Made by a program: the position numbers and the translations under genes
The notes under the pieces: model-generated
Databases searched by the model: none
The model's input: the letters and a program-made list of their open reading frames with translations, nothing else
Told to the model about the DNA's origin: nothing
Assembly: GCF_007786455.1 (NCBI RefSeq)
Contig: NZ_VNJK01000001.1
Span: 1,510,074 to 1,574,073 of the forward strand
Source: Paenibacillus agilis
GTDB taxonomy: Bacteria; Bacillota; Bacilli; Paenibacillales; Paenibacillaceae
Direction: 5' to 3'
Length of the DNA: 64,000 nucleotides
Shown: positions 46,703 to 55,814 of the stretch, in pieces
Numbering within the stretch: position 1 is the first letter of the stretch
Layout of the letters: each line of letters begins with the position of its first letter

Positions 46703-48016
46703 TCAGACACGTACGCCTTGGTATTTCTCCAGTTCCTGTCTCATAAAGCGCGTGCTGTCATTTAACAAATCAATATCTACAGGAGCATTGTTGAGCCTGC
46801 CATTCTTTTTGACCCAATGGCCGTTGATCATTACCTGTTCAATATTTCCTGCATGAGCGTTCATCAGTACATAATTATAAGGATCGTATAGCGGGGCAGT
46901 CTGGTGATGTGTGGTGTTAATCATGATCAAGTCGGCCTTTTTGCCTGGTATCAGGCTGCCGATCTGGTCCTCCATCCTCAATGCGCGTGCTCCGTCAATG
47001 GTACCCATTTCAAGTACACTCTTGGCATTAAATACACCGAGGCTAGGCTCTTCTCCCTTGATGTTAACCAGCTCATTGTGCACGCTGTGGGTGTAGGCCA
47101 ATCCCACTCGCAATTGCGTGATCATATCTGCTCCAACGACAGAGGTTGTGTCCGCTCCGATCGATGGTCTGCCGCCCTTACTTAGGATCTGGTAAAATGG
47201 CGGATACCCGTGACCCATCAGCATCTCGATCTCTGGTGTAATGGAAACCGAAATGTTTTCTTTTGCAAATATCTCATAATCTTTGTCTGAGAGCTGGTTG
47301 CAGTGGGCAAAGTTAATGTAATTGAGCGGCAGGCCTTCTTCGTATAAATGCTCGATCAGCCCCTCTTCACCTGGAGCTCCTCCCACATGTGACGTAGCAA
47401 ATACATTTTCCGCATGAGCTTCGCTAATGCTGCGTTTAAACCTTTCAACATCCAGGCTGATGGCGCCAAGTGCAATCTGAGTCAGGGGATTACTGTTAGT
47501 GTCTCGCAACCGCAGCATCTTCCTAAAGTTCGCGTCCTCATCTAGTTGTTGTACAGAATCTGCTATGGCGATAATCGTTCTCATATTGATTTGCGAGTTT
47601 GCTTTCAATATTTCAAGACCATGTTCATACGTATTCGTGGAATTCGCCCAGTGTAGCACGGTTGTAACACCGGAATTGAGCGCTTCCAAGTATCCGATGT
47701 AACTGCCTACGTAAATATCCTGCGGGCGAAGCCGTGATCCGATATCATCAAGAAACCGTGTGAAGTAGTCCATCAGCGACCAGTTAGTAAATGCTTGACT
47801 GAAAAGCTGCTGATAAACATGTCGGTGAGTATCCACGAAACCAGGCATTACAATATAGCCGGCCCCGTCGATTACTTCCATCTCCTCCGTAGGTTCAATA
47901 TGGATTCCTACTTGCTTAATTGTATCGTTCTCGATCAGTATGTCTCCATCCATAATTTCTCCAATTTGAGTATCCATTGATAAAATATGCGCGCGTTGTA
48001 TTAAGATCGTTGACAT
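46703..48016 (-). CDS. Amidohydrolase family protein (cytosine deaminase/chlorohydrolase group)
   Basis: 437 residues; the start whose first base is 48016 has GGGAGGT eight bases upstream. Metal-dependent hydrolase features: MPGFVDTHRHVYQQ (HxH ligands), a His in FATSHVGG, another in NFAHCNQLSDKD, an Asp in GADTTSVVGAD, and the C-terminal GKKADLIMIN composite domain. It probably deaminates or dechlorinates a ring compound, as in the SAH/MTA deaminase, guanine deaminase and TrzA/AtzA branch; the DTHRHxxQ form is found in a less-characterised subgroup. Substrate unknown. No transporter or pathway partner sits beside it. Confidence 0.82.
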   Translation of the reverse strand: MSTILIQRAHILSMDTQIGEIMDGDILIENDTIKQVGIHIEPTEEMEVIDGAGYIVMPGFVDTHRHVYQQLFSQAFTNWSLMDYFTRFLDDIGSRLRPQDIYVGSYIGYLEALNSGVTTVLHWANSTNTYEHGLEILKANSQINMRTIIAIADSVQQLDEDANFRKMLRLRDTNSNPLTQIALGAISLDVERFKRSISEAHAENVFATSHVGGAPGEEGLIEHLYEEGLPLNYINFAHCNQLSDKDYEIFAKENISVSITPEIEMLMGHGYPPFYQILSKGGRPSIGADTTSVVGADMITQLRVGLAYTHSVHNELVNIKGEEPSLGVFNAKSVLEMGTIDGARALRMEDQIGSLIPGKKADLIMINTTHHQTAPLYDPYNYVLMNAHAGNIEQVMINGHWVKKNGRLNNAPVDIDLLNDSTRFMRQELEKYQGVRV

Positions 48017-48366
48017 AGGTATACCTCCCAAATGTGAATGATTTTGAGATACGGGATAGCTTCAATCTTAAAACACCTGCAAATTTCTGTTGCGAATTGG
48101 GGCATGCAACATGCATCTCAGTACAAACGGTGATAATCAGGAATATCGATCAAGATAATTGCATGCACCTCCTCATATCTTGAATTCAAGATACAAGAAT
48201 AAGTTACCATATTATGTTTGGGAAATCAAACGTTCATTTTACTTTTTTTAATTTTCATGTCATTTTCAATAAAAGTTTGGCACGGACATCAAGGGACTTG
48301 AAACAGTGAAAATTGAAAAATACAGCTATGGTATTATGCGAATATATTCATTATCAACTCAAAAGG

Positions 48367-48489
48367 ATGAGATTCGTGAAAGTAGGCATTGAAAATGAAA
48401 TGGAGAAGGTGGAGCAACTTCGGCAAGCAAAGCATAAGGAACGTGGAGGATTTGAAAAACGGTTGCTGCTATTGAATACTACAAAGTAA
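48367..48489 (+). pseudogene. C-terminal remnant of a MazG/PRA-PH-like pyrophosphohydrolase
   Basis: A 40-codon frame whose product contains MEKVEQLRQAKHKERGGFEKR. This is the C-terminal signature (LExVRxxKAExRGGFxxRIFL) of short phosphoribosyl-ATP pyrophosphohydrolase-like proteins of Bacilli. The catalytic N-terminal part (KLVRDKIP...EExxE) is absent upstream. It is probably a degraded gene; expression as a 37-40-residue peptide from ATG 48367 or GTG 48376 is possible but unlikely. Confidence 0.55.
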
Positions 48490-48577
48490 AGATCTACAGT
48501 GAAATATCAATTACATGTACATGTAGCCCTTGGCCTAATATCTTCATTAAGTAGCTTTGATGCTCTACGATCAACCC

Positions 48578-48630
48578 AAACCACTTTAATCGCACTCATC
48601 TCGAGTCGATAGGTAGTGGTTTTTTCTTTT
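48578..48630 (+). terminator. Rho-independent terminator upstream of the ABC transporter
   Basis: AAACCACT pairs with AGTGGTTT over a loop of about 29 nt and is followed by TTTTCTTTT. It probably served the lost gene whose remnant lies at 48367. The rest of 48017-48750 shows nothing else I can name. Confidence 0.6.
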
Positions 48631-48750
48631 CCCCACTACTATGTGAATCGTTGTAAAGTATAACAGATCGTTGCTTTCACCTATATGAAATAGCAAAACT
48701 TATGCGCATAATGGAATTTATCTCTAAAACAGGTAGGTGGGGATAAGCAT

Positions 48751-49764
48751 ATGGCCATTATTCAAATCAATCAATTAGTAAAGGAATACCGCACGAATAA
48801 GCGCTTCACGGGACCGTTTGGCTTAATTAAGTCACTGTTAAGTACGGAATATGTAAACACGAGAGCTGTGGATGGGATATCGTTCAGTATCGATTCCGGC
48901 GAATCGGTTGGGTATTTAGGACCGAATGGGGCAGGCAAATCTACGATGATTAAGATGTTAACAGGCATCCTTGTCCCGACCGCAGGTGATATTCAAGTAG
49001 ATGGGAAGATACCTTACCGTCATCGCAAAGAAATAGCGAGGAAGATTGGGGTCGTTTTTGGACAGCGCAGTCAATTGTGGTGGGACTTGCCTGTGGTAGA
49101 CTCTTTTGAGCTACATAAGCATATTTACAATATTAGCGATAGTGATTACAACAGCAGGGTACAGCAATATATTGAACTGTTGGATATGGGGAGCTTTGTC
49201 AATAAGCCTGTTAGGCAGCTGAGCTTGGGACAACGAATGCGCGCTGAGATAGCGTTAGCGCTCCTGCATAATCCCGAGATACTATTTTTGGACGAGCCAA
49301 CGATTGGGTTGGACGTAATCGCTAAACATAATATCCGTACATTTCTGCGCCAAGTTAATCAAGAAACGAATGTAGCCATTATGCTGACGACTCATGATTT
49401 GAAAGACATTGAGGAGATCTGTGATCGCATTATTATTGTGAACCATGGCAAGTCCGTGTTTGATGGTGATGTTCATCATTTGAAGAGGGAGATTGGTGGA
49501 ATCAATAAGCAAGTTACGATCGAGTTTCACATCGATCCGGGCGAAATAGCGTTTCCCAATGCGCTGCTCATTCGTGATGAAGGTGTACGAAAGAAATATG
49601 AATTTATTCATCACGAGGGGGAAGAAAATTCACTCATGCGGTCTATAATGAGCATCCCTAATGTAGACCAAATTAAAGATATTTCAATTGAGGATATGAG
49701 CATTGAAGAGATTATACATAAGGCTTTCGTAAATTTGAATCAAAATTCGAAAATTAGAGTGTGA
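48751..49764 (+). CDS. ABC-2 type transporter, ATP-binding protein
   Basis: 337 residues: Walker A GPNGAGKSTMIKML (about 57-70), Q-loop VFGQRSQLWWDLP, signature LSLGQRMRAEIALAL, Walker B LFLDEPTIGLD, H-loop TTHDLKD, and an additional 100-residue C-terminal domain. The WWDLP Q-loop region and long tail are typical of the COG4586 group, whose permeases are COG4587 and COG3694, exactly the two genes that follow. An exporter of unknown substrate. RBS GGTGGGG. Confidence 0.9.
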   Translation: MAIIQINQLVKEYRTNKRFTGPFGLIKSLLSTEYVNTRAVDGISFSIDSGESVGYLGPNGAGKSTMIKMLTGILVPTAGDIQVDGKIPYRHRKEIARKIGVVFGQRSQLWWDLPVVDSFELHKHIYNISDSDYNSRVQQYIELLDMGSFVNKPVRQLSLGQRMRAEIALALLHNPEILFLDEPTIGLDVIAKHNIRTFLRQVNQETNVAIMLTTHDLKDIEEICDRIIIVNHGKSVFDGDVHHLKREIGGINKQVTIEFHIDPGEIAFPNALLIRDEGVRKKYEFIHHEGEENSLMRSIMSIPNVDQIKDISIEDMSIEEIIHKAFVNLNQNSKIRV

Positions 49765-50549
49765 TGACAATGAGAGCTTACTTGGCGTACTGCGGGAAAT
49801 CTTTTTCCAAACATATTAGTTACCGTTCTGAGGTGTGGCTTCGAATTATTGGGAACATCGTCATCATGTTCATTCAGGTCTCAATATGGAAGTCACTTGC
49901 AGCTAGCTCTCCTTCCCATATGCTTAATATAAGCGAAATGGTTACCTACTCTGTAATTACAACTTCCGTCATGAATCTGCTCATGACTAGAGTATATCAA
50001 TCCATAGACTCCAAATTACAGTCGGGCGATATTTGTTCTGATTTGCAGAAACCGATCAGCTATCCGTGGTACTTATTTTTCGAACAACTTGGTACGGTGG
50101 GATTTCAATTGCTATTTAATGTCGTTCCTTCCATACTAATTGCTCTGCTGCTGTTCGGTATTCAACTTCCAGAAGCTTCAAACCTCCTTCCGTTTCTAAT
50201 CAGTTTATTTTTAGCGATGATTATCTCGTTTCTCATTGGTTATTTGGTTGCACTTATTGCTTTTTGGTTTCTTACGACTTTTGCTTTGAATTGGACATTA
50301 GGTGCCTTAATGACCGTTTTCTCGGGTGTTTTTGTACCAATTTGGTTCTTTAACCCATTCTGGGCGGAGCTAGCGAATATGCTTCCGTTTCAGTATTTAG
50401 GATATATTCCATCCGCCATTTATTTAGGGAAAATTGAGCAGCCGTACCTAATATTGCTACAAGGATGTGGATGGGCAGCTACTTTACTACTTGTTGTCAA
50501 TCTGTTGTGGTGGAAGGCCATTAAACGTTTAATCGTACAAGGCGGTTAA
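49764..50549 (+). CDS. ABC-2 type permease (COG4587-like)
   Basis: About 261 residues; ATG 49764 overlaps the TGA of the ATPase gene (TGATG coupling). Six hydrophobic segments. The N-terminal motif MRAYLAYCGKSFSKHISYRSEVWLRIIGN is typical of this group, with SGVFVPIWFFNPFW near the fifth helix. Forms the membrane channel with the next gene's product. Confidence 0.88.
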   Translation: MTMRAYLAYCGKSFSKHISYRSEVWLRIIGNIVIMFIQVSIWKSLAASSPSHMLNISEMVTYSVITTSVMNLLMTRVYQSIDSKLQSGDICSDLQKPISYPWYLFFEQLGTVGFQLLFNVVPSILIALLLFGIQLPEASNLLPFLISLFLAMIISFLIGYLVALIAFWFLTTFALNWTLGALMTVFSGVFVPIWFFNPFWAELANMLPFQYLGYIPSAIYLGKIEQPYLILLQGCGWAATLLLVVNLLWWKAIKRLIVQGG

Positions 50550-50564
50550 TAATGAGGTGGTAAT

Positions 50565-51347
50565 ATGTCAGTTAAACTGTTTTTTCATTTTCTAAAAATT
50601 ATAATGCGGACACGGATGGAATATCGGGCTGACTTTCTGCTTGGAATGGTAGGGCAAATACTCGGATATGCCGCCAATTATTTAATCGTGTGGCTTCTGC
50701 TGAATCGATTTACTTTAATTGAAGGCTGGGCTTGGCCAGAAATGGCGTTCCTCATTAGTGTCAATGTGCTGACGTATGCGATTGGAGCGTCATTTACATA
50801 CTCTCCGATGTTGAGCTTAGAGCAACTAATTATAAAAGGGGATCTGGATAAATATTTGATTAAGCCCATCAATCCCTTCACATATTTAATTGCAAGCTTC
50901 TTTAACTTTGGCTATATTGCGCATATTCTTATTTCCGTTGTTCTATTAATCTGGTCGCTAAGGAACCTAGACGTGCATTGGGGCGTCTTCGAATCTATCT
51001 ATTTCATGTTCACCTTGCTAAGCGGTTCGATGCTGCAGGCGGGGGGTCTCATTTTAATCGGCAGTTGGAGCTTGTATTTTATGAAGTCGCAGTTCATGGG
51101 CGATTTATATTTTAAAATAAAAGATGTGATCAATTATCCGATCTCGGCCTATACAGCGGTAATCCAGATTGTTCTAACATGGATTATGCCGCTTGCCTTC
51201 ATTAATTACTTTCCTGCGCTCTATTTATTAGATAAAGCGGACAACATAGCATTATTACTTGTACCCGTTATAGGGCCGCTATTCTTATTACTGACCATAT
51301 TCATCTGGCATCGTGGCATTCATCAATACCAAGGAGCGGGCAGTTGA
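50565..51347 (+). CDS. ABC-2 type permease (COG3694-like)
   Basis: 260 residues, six hydrophobic segments, N-terminal FLKIIMRTRMEYRADFLLGMVGQ pattern of the COG3694 family. RBS GAGGTGG; 15 bases after the first permease. Third and last gene of the exporter operon. Confidence 0.88.
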   Translation: MSVKLFFHFLKIIMRTRMEYRADFLLGMVGQILGYAANYLIVWLLLNRFTLIEGWAWPEMAFLISVNVLTYAIGASFTYSPMLSLEQLIIKGDLDKYLIKPINPFTYLIASFFNFGYIAHILISVVLLIWSLRNLDVHWGVFESIYFMFTLLSGSMLQAGGLILIGSWSLYFMKSQFMGDLYFKIKDVINYPISAYTAVIQIVLTWIMPLAFINYFPALYLLDKADNIALLLVPVIGPLFLLLTIFIWHRGIHQYQGAGS

Positions 51348-51437
51348 GGCGACATGAATGCAGCAAGCAATAAAGAAGTAATTCCTTAATTCTTTATTTT
51401 GTAAAATAAGGACAAAATCAAATTGTATTCCATAAAC

Positions 51438-51490
51438 AACCCGTACAGTTCACGATGTGTAAACATCGTCTCGTACGGTTTTTTTTACGT
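51438..51490 (+). terminator. Rho-independent terminator after the ABC transporter operon
   Basis: ACCCGTAC pairs with GTACGGTT, with an inner ACGATGT/ACATCGT stem, followed by eight T. The 230 bases from here to the next start hold no other recognisable element. Confidence 0.88.
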
Positions 51491-51716
51491 TTACTAACAA
51501 AGAGAGTTAGGATAAAGGTATCTTGTTTATATTGTAAATTTTAGTGATATTAGTTGCAAATTAGGGGTCATTTCCGTTAAAATATATGATTATTTGAACT
51601 TCGAATACTAGCGTTGCTGCTATAAGATCATTTACTAAGCGAATACATAGGTTGATCAACTAGAACAACATCTCGAAGGTACGAAATACATCTTAGGGAA
51701 GGAAGGACCATTTTGA

Positions 51717-52910
51717 ATGCAAGCTTATATTAAGCCTCTTATGGATGCGGCTCTATTTTTTCCATTCTTCGCGCTAGCGCTAACTCTACCATTTCTTGTC
51801 GTACAGTATCGTAGATACGGATATGTCAACAAACTACGTGCTGCTGTCCTTTATTCGATGTTACTGTACATGATATCTGCTTATTTTTTAGTCATTTTAC
51901 CATTTCCGAGCAGTACGGATAATTGTATCCGTGAAGGTGCATTTTGGACGTATTCACAATTAGTTCCGTTTACGTTTATGACGGAAATTTTGAATCATAC
52001 CCAGGTGAATTGGACACAACCTAGTACGTTTATACAGTTAGTAAAAGAAAAAGCGTTTCTCCAAGCGATATTTAATGTGTTTTTAACGATTCCGCTTGGT
52101 GTGTATGCGAGATATTATTTTAGACGAACGGCATTTCAGACAGGATGTATAGCATTTGCTGCTGCATGTTTATTTGAAATGACACAGATTACGGGATTGT
52201 TTGGTATTTTTGATTGTCCATATCGCTTATTTGATGTTGACGATTTCTTCTTGAATACGACAGGTGGATTGATAGGTTATTTCCTTACACCACTCCTAAC
52301 ATTTTTCTTGCCTCGTTCTGAGAAGTTAGACGAAGATGTACAGCTGTCACAAATGACAGTCGGTTATGTACGTCGCTTAGTTGCTTTTCTTATAGATACG
52401 ATTGTTTATACGGCGATTACTGGTATATTTACACTTGGAATAGGGGTCTTTTTGTATCAAAGTCTTTCAAATCAAGGAACGGATACAGTGTTGGCTTGGA
52501 TTTTATATGCCTTGATAAGCGTTGTAGGTGTGCTTATTTACTTCGTTATTGTGCCTACACTGACGAATGGTCGAACGGTTGGGAAATGGATTACTCGAAT
52601 TCATGTCGTAGATGATAGACTGCAAGATGAACAGCAGGGGCGAACGATTACAGCTAGAGCGTTGTTCCATCGATACAGTCTCTTGTATACGATTATTATT
52701 GGCTATAATTATGTATTTGGATTCATATTTAGTTTTACAGATTTATCTCCGATCATTTTGCTGAGCGCTCTTTTCTTATATTTTGGTATTGGCGGATTGC
52801 TGGTGCTTCATCTTATCGTGAATTTCTTTACGCGAGATAAACGATTGTTTTACGAAAAGTGGAGCCATACACGGAATGTCATTACGGAGCGAAAAGAAAC
52901 GTCCAGCTAG
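51717..52910 (+). CDS. VanZ-RDD fusion membrane protein
   Basis: 397 residues with about ten hydrophobic segments. Residues 30-195 form a VanZ-like domain (RAAVLYSMLLYMISAYFLVILPF, NVFLTIPLGVYARYYFRR, ACLFEMTQITGLFGIFDCPYRLFDVDDFFLNTTGGLIGYF). Residues 225-385 form an RDD domain (YVRRLVAFLIDTIVYT, LTNGRTVGKWITRIHVV). VanZ proteins are linked to glycopeptide and lipoglycopeptide tolerance; RDD domains occur in small transporters. The role of the fusion is unknown. RBS GGAAGGA before ATG 51717. Confidence 0.87.
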   Translation: MQAYIKPLMDAALFFPFFALALTLPFLVVQYRRYGYVNKLRAAVLYSMLLYMISAYFLVILPFPSSTDNCIREGAFWTYSQLVPFTFMTEILNHTQVNWTQPSTFIQLVKEKAFLQAIFNVFLTIPLGVYARYYFRRTAFQTGCIAFAAACLFEMTQITGLFGIFDCPYRLFDVDDFFLNTTGGLIGYFLTPLLTFFLPRSEKLDEDVQLSQMTVGYVRRLVAFLIDTIVYTAITGIFTLGIGVFLYQSLSNQGTDTVLAWILYALISVVGVLIYFVIVPTLTNGRTVGKWITRIHVVDDRLQDEQQGRTITARALFHRYSLLYTIIIGYNYVFGFIFSFTDLSPIILLSALFLYFGIGGLLVLHLIVNFFTRDKRLFYEKWSHTRNVITERKETSS

Positions 52911-53006
52911 TGAACTGCCTTTCACCATTTAGGCTTCAGCGTACTATACTGTATGGAGTCTTGTTGTCAGCTCTGGTGCCTAGATGGACGAGAAAGGCGG
53001 CTTCAT

Positions 53007-53426
53007 ATGAATAGGCGTCGTAAACAGAACCCATATCGGAGAAGTCGTCGGGATCAACGCAATGGTCGTAGGCAGAAAGAAGCTTACCTACACAACAATG
53101 ATGGGGAGGGAAAGGGTCCATATCCTCCTGGTCCAGATGGTAAGGGGTATCCAAACAAACCTCCGCCGATTCCTCCGATCACGTTGCAGAAGGCAGTTCT
53201 TCTGGCAGCTGTGTTAAAAGATTGGCTTATTGTCGAGACGGTTATCATAAATCGAAATAAAACCGTTCAAGTTATTTTAGCTGGTGATTTCGGGAAATTT
53301 GGAATTCGTCCAGAATTTTTGAATGAAGAGAATGTTGGTTTATTCGAGGCATTGGAGGATACGGGGCTATTCCCGGGTCTTGGAGAAGGGCCAGAAGGAG
53401 CCGCTCCTCCTGAAGCTGGTGGATAG
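53007..53426 (+). CDS. Unknown basic, Pro/Gly-rich small protein
   Basis: 139 residues from ATG 53007 (AAAGGCGG upstream). Strongly basic start (MNRRRKQNPYRRSRRDQRNGRRQKE), a Gly/Pro segment (PYPPGPDGKGYPNKPPPIPP), a short folded core (LLAAVLKDWLIVETVIINRNKTVQVILAGDFG) and an acidic Gly/Pro/Ala end. No signal peptide or membrane segment. The composition recalls spore-coat or nucleic-acid-associated proteins, but I do not recognise a family. A terminator follows. Confidence 0.6.
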   Translation: MNRRRKQNPYRRSRRDQRNGRRQKEAYLHNNDGEGKGPYPPGPDGKGYPNKPPPIPPITLQKAVLLAAVLKDWLIVETVIINRNKTVQVILAGDFGKFGIRPEFLNEENVGLFEALEDTGLFPGLGEGPEGAAPPEAGG

Positions 53427-53464
53427 AACGAGGCGTATGTAATAGTTTCAACAAAATACGAAAG

Positions 53465-53497
53465 AAAGTCCGTGGTAGATGCCGCGGACTTTTGCTT
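53465..53497 (+). terminator. Rho-independent terminator
   Basis: AAAGTCCG-GG pairs with CC-CGGACTTT (one G-T type position), followed by TTGCTTT. Confidence 0.7.
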
Positions 53498-53552
53498 TAT
53501 TTATAGAAGATAACGGTTTGAATCACCGTAGAATGAAAAAATAAATGAATGA

Positions 53553-53930
53553 TTACTTCGTATTTGCTTCAGCAGACGGGTTATCTCCAGAATTGTGCTG
53601 GGAGCGTGTCGCTTGTTGACGAAAGTCCGGACGAGGTCCGCGCGGCTTCTTTTCACGGAAACGGGGTGCAACATAGTTGTGCTTGCGATCACGGAAAAAG
53701 ATCCAGCCTCCAATGAAGCCAACTCCAATGGCAAAGAGAAATAAACCTCCTAAGAAAGGTAGCCATCCGAATGATATATCGGTTAAAGCGGGATTTCCTT
53801 TGTCAACAATATATTGATAAATGGCATCTTTCATGTACAAAAATCCAGCTGTTGCAAGCACGCCAGGAATCACAAGCATCATTATCGCAATAAAACGAGA
53901 TATGGTTAATTTAACATTTGCATTTGCCAT
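53553..53930 (-). CDS. DUF2627 membrane protein (YqzF-like)
   Basis: 125 residues. Two hydrophobic helices with the DUF2627 pattern (FIAIMMLVIPGVLATAGFLYMKDAIY ... FLGGLFLFAIGVGFIGGWIFFRDRKHNYV) and a disordered basic C-terminal extension longer than in Bacillus YqzF. In B. subtilis yqzF lies next to the bkd cluster, as here. Function unknown. Confidence 0.82.
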   Translation of the reverse strand: MANANVKLTISRFIAIMMLVIPGVLATAGFLYMKDAIYQYIVDKGNPALTDISFGWLPFLGGLFLFAIGVGFIGGWIFFRDRKHNYVAPRFREKKPRGPRPDFRQQATRSQHNSGDNPSAEANTK

Positions 53931-54141
53931 CGGTAGCTCTCATTCCTTTATAAGAGGATGTGTATGTCGTTTACATATTTTTCTGCTCTTTTCATCTTAC
54001 CTTGACTATGGAAATATGTCTAATTTTGCTTTTTGGTCATATTTATTGAGAAGAAGGTACTTGTCCGATAGTTATGCAATTGGCTGGAACGTAAAAAGGA
54101 GTTACAATATCACCAAGATATAGCGAGGAGTGAAAAATTTC

Positions 54142-55563
54142 ATGACAAAGCAAGTAGACGTTGCCATTATCGGCGGAGGAACAGGTGGCTATGTGGCTGC
54201 GATTGCAGCGGCACAGGCAGGTCATCATGTTGTAGTTATAGAAAAACAGCAGCTGGGAGGTACTTGTCTCCATCGTGGTTGTATTCCGAGCAAGGCGCTG
54301 CTGCGCAGTGCAGAAGTATATGTGCTAGCTAAGGAAAGTGCTCAGTTTGGCGTGCATACAGAAGGGGTTAAGCTGCACTTCGATGAAGTTCAAGCTCGCA
54401 AACAACGAATTGTAGAGCAATTGCATCGCGGCGTTCAATATTTGATGAATAAACATAAAATTGAAGTGATACATGGAAATGGACGTGTAATGGGTCCTTC
54501 AATATTTTCACCACAAAGCGGTTCGGTAGCAGTTGAATTGGAAAATGGTGAGTCGGAAACGATTGTACCGAAGTACCTGATTATTGCAACAGGCTCTCGT
54601 CCACGACTGCTGCGTGGCTTAGAACCAGATGGACGGTATGTGTTCACGAGTGATGAAGCTCTTGAATGGGACACGCTGCCGCAGCGTATCGCTATCGTTG
54701 GCGGTGGAGTAATTGGCGTCGAGTGGGCATCGATGATGGTGGACTTTGGCGTTGAAGTAACAATGATAGAAGCGGGTGAGCGGATTCTCCCTTCCGAGGA
54801 TGAAGATGTTGCAAAAGAGATGCATAAGCAGCTTGCTGATCGAGGCGTCACGATCTATACGAATTGTACCATTGATGCGGAAGGAACCCGCAAAGATGAA
54901 GCTGGGATGGATATTTTGGTGACGTGTGCGGATGAGACGATTCATCTGCAAGTAGACCGTATGCTTGTGTCCATTGGCCGTGTAGCTAATGTGGAGAAAC
55001 TTGGCTTGGAGCAGACGAATGTTCAAGTTGAAAACGGCGTCATCCGAGTGAACGAACATTTGCAGACAAATGAACCGCATATTTATGCAATTGGTGATTG
55101 TATTGGCGGACTACAGCTTGCGCACGTAGCATCAGCAGAGGGAATAGCTGCGGTTGAGCATTTAAGTGGGCATAAAGGCTTGGCGCTTCAATCTCGAATG
55201 GTACCACGCTGTGTTTATGCGAGACCAGAAACGGCTTCAATTGGTATGACGGAAGCAGAGGCTCGTGCTGCTGGTCATGATGTTAAAGTTGGAAAAATTC
55301 CTTTCCAAGCAATCGGTAAAGCACTTGTATATGGTGAAACAGCAGGCTTTGTCAAAGTGATCGCGGATCAAACTACGAACGATGTTCTGGGTGTTCATAT
55401 GATTGGACCGCACGCGACAGAACTTATCAGTGAAGCTGCAGTAGCACAACTTTTGGATGGTACTCCTTGGGAGATTGGACAAGTTATTCATCCGCACCCT
55501 TCTTTGTCAGAAGCTGTACAGGAAGCAATGCTAGCTGTACAAGGTCGATCTCACATCCTGTAA
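54142..55563 (+). CDS. lpdV: Dihydrolipoamide dehydrogenase (E3) of the branched-chain oxoacid dehydrogenase
   Basis: 473 residues from ATG 54142 (GAGGAG 11 bases upstream; GTG 54130 overlaps it). FAD motif GGGTGGYVAAIAAAQAG, redox pair in GTCLHRGCIP (Cys42/Cys47), NAD motif VGGGVIGVEWASMM, and the dimer domain with the catalytic HPHPSLSEAVQE. Reoxidises the lipoyl arm of E2. Placed before the E1 and E2 genes, but 250 bases apart with a separate promoter region. Confidence 0.95.
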   Translation: MTKQVDVAIIGGGTGGYVAAIAAAQAGHHVVVIEKQQLGGTCLHRGCIPSKALLRSAEVYVLAKESAQFGVHTEGVKLHFDEVQARKQRIVEQLHRGVQYLMNKHKIEVIHGNGRVMGPSIFSPQSGSVAVELENGESETIVPKYLIIATGSRPRLLRGLEPDGRYVFTSDEALEWDTLPQRIAIVGGGVIGVEWASMMVDFGVEVTMIEAGERILPSEDEDVAKEMHKQLADRGVTIYTNCTIDAEGTRKDEAGMDILVTCADETIHLQVDRMLVSIGRVANVEKLGLEQTNVQVENGVIRVNEHLQTNEPHIYAIGDCIGGLQLAHVASAEGIAAVEHLSGHKGLALQSRMVPRCVYARPETASIGMTEAEARAAGHDVKVGKIPFQAIGKALVYGETAGFVKVIADQTTNDVLGVHMIGPHATELISEAAVAQLLDGTPWEIGQVIHPHPSLSEAVQEAMLAVQGRSHIL

Positions 55564-55703
55564 AATTCCGCGTAAAAAGCCTAACTTGTTGATGGCATGC
55601 GTTGAACTAGGAAAAGGGTCGAGGCGTTTCTAATTAGGAAGTCATCGCAACTGTCATTGTAACGATATGACGTTTAACATTTTCTTTTTGCTCAGCAAGA
55701 GGG

Positions 55704-55743
55704 TATAATACACTTAACCAGAAAATTAGTACCTGGTATTAGA
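55704..55743 (+). promoter_or_regulatory. bkd promoter -10 and FapR-like operator
   Basis: TATAAT (55704-55709) has no clear -35. TTAGTACCTGGTATTAG at 55726-55742 is an imperfect inverted repeat that closely resembles the FapR operator (TTAGTACC-type palindrome). It would sit about 10-27 bases downstream of the transcription start, a position suited to repression. Confidence 0.6.
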
Positions 55744-55814
55744 TGTTGATGATAAATTTTGTAGTTACATGTAAGTTAACGTGATTAGGACATGTGGAAA
55801 AGGGGGATCACTCC

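Noticed and set aside
48277-48291. TTGGCACG resembling the -24 half of a sigma-54 promoter
   Set aside because: The required TTGC -12 element at the right spacing is absent.
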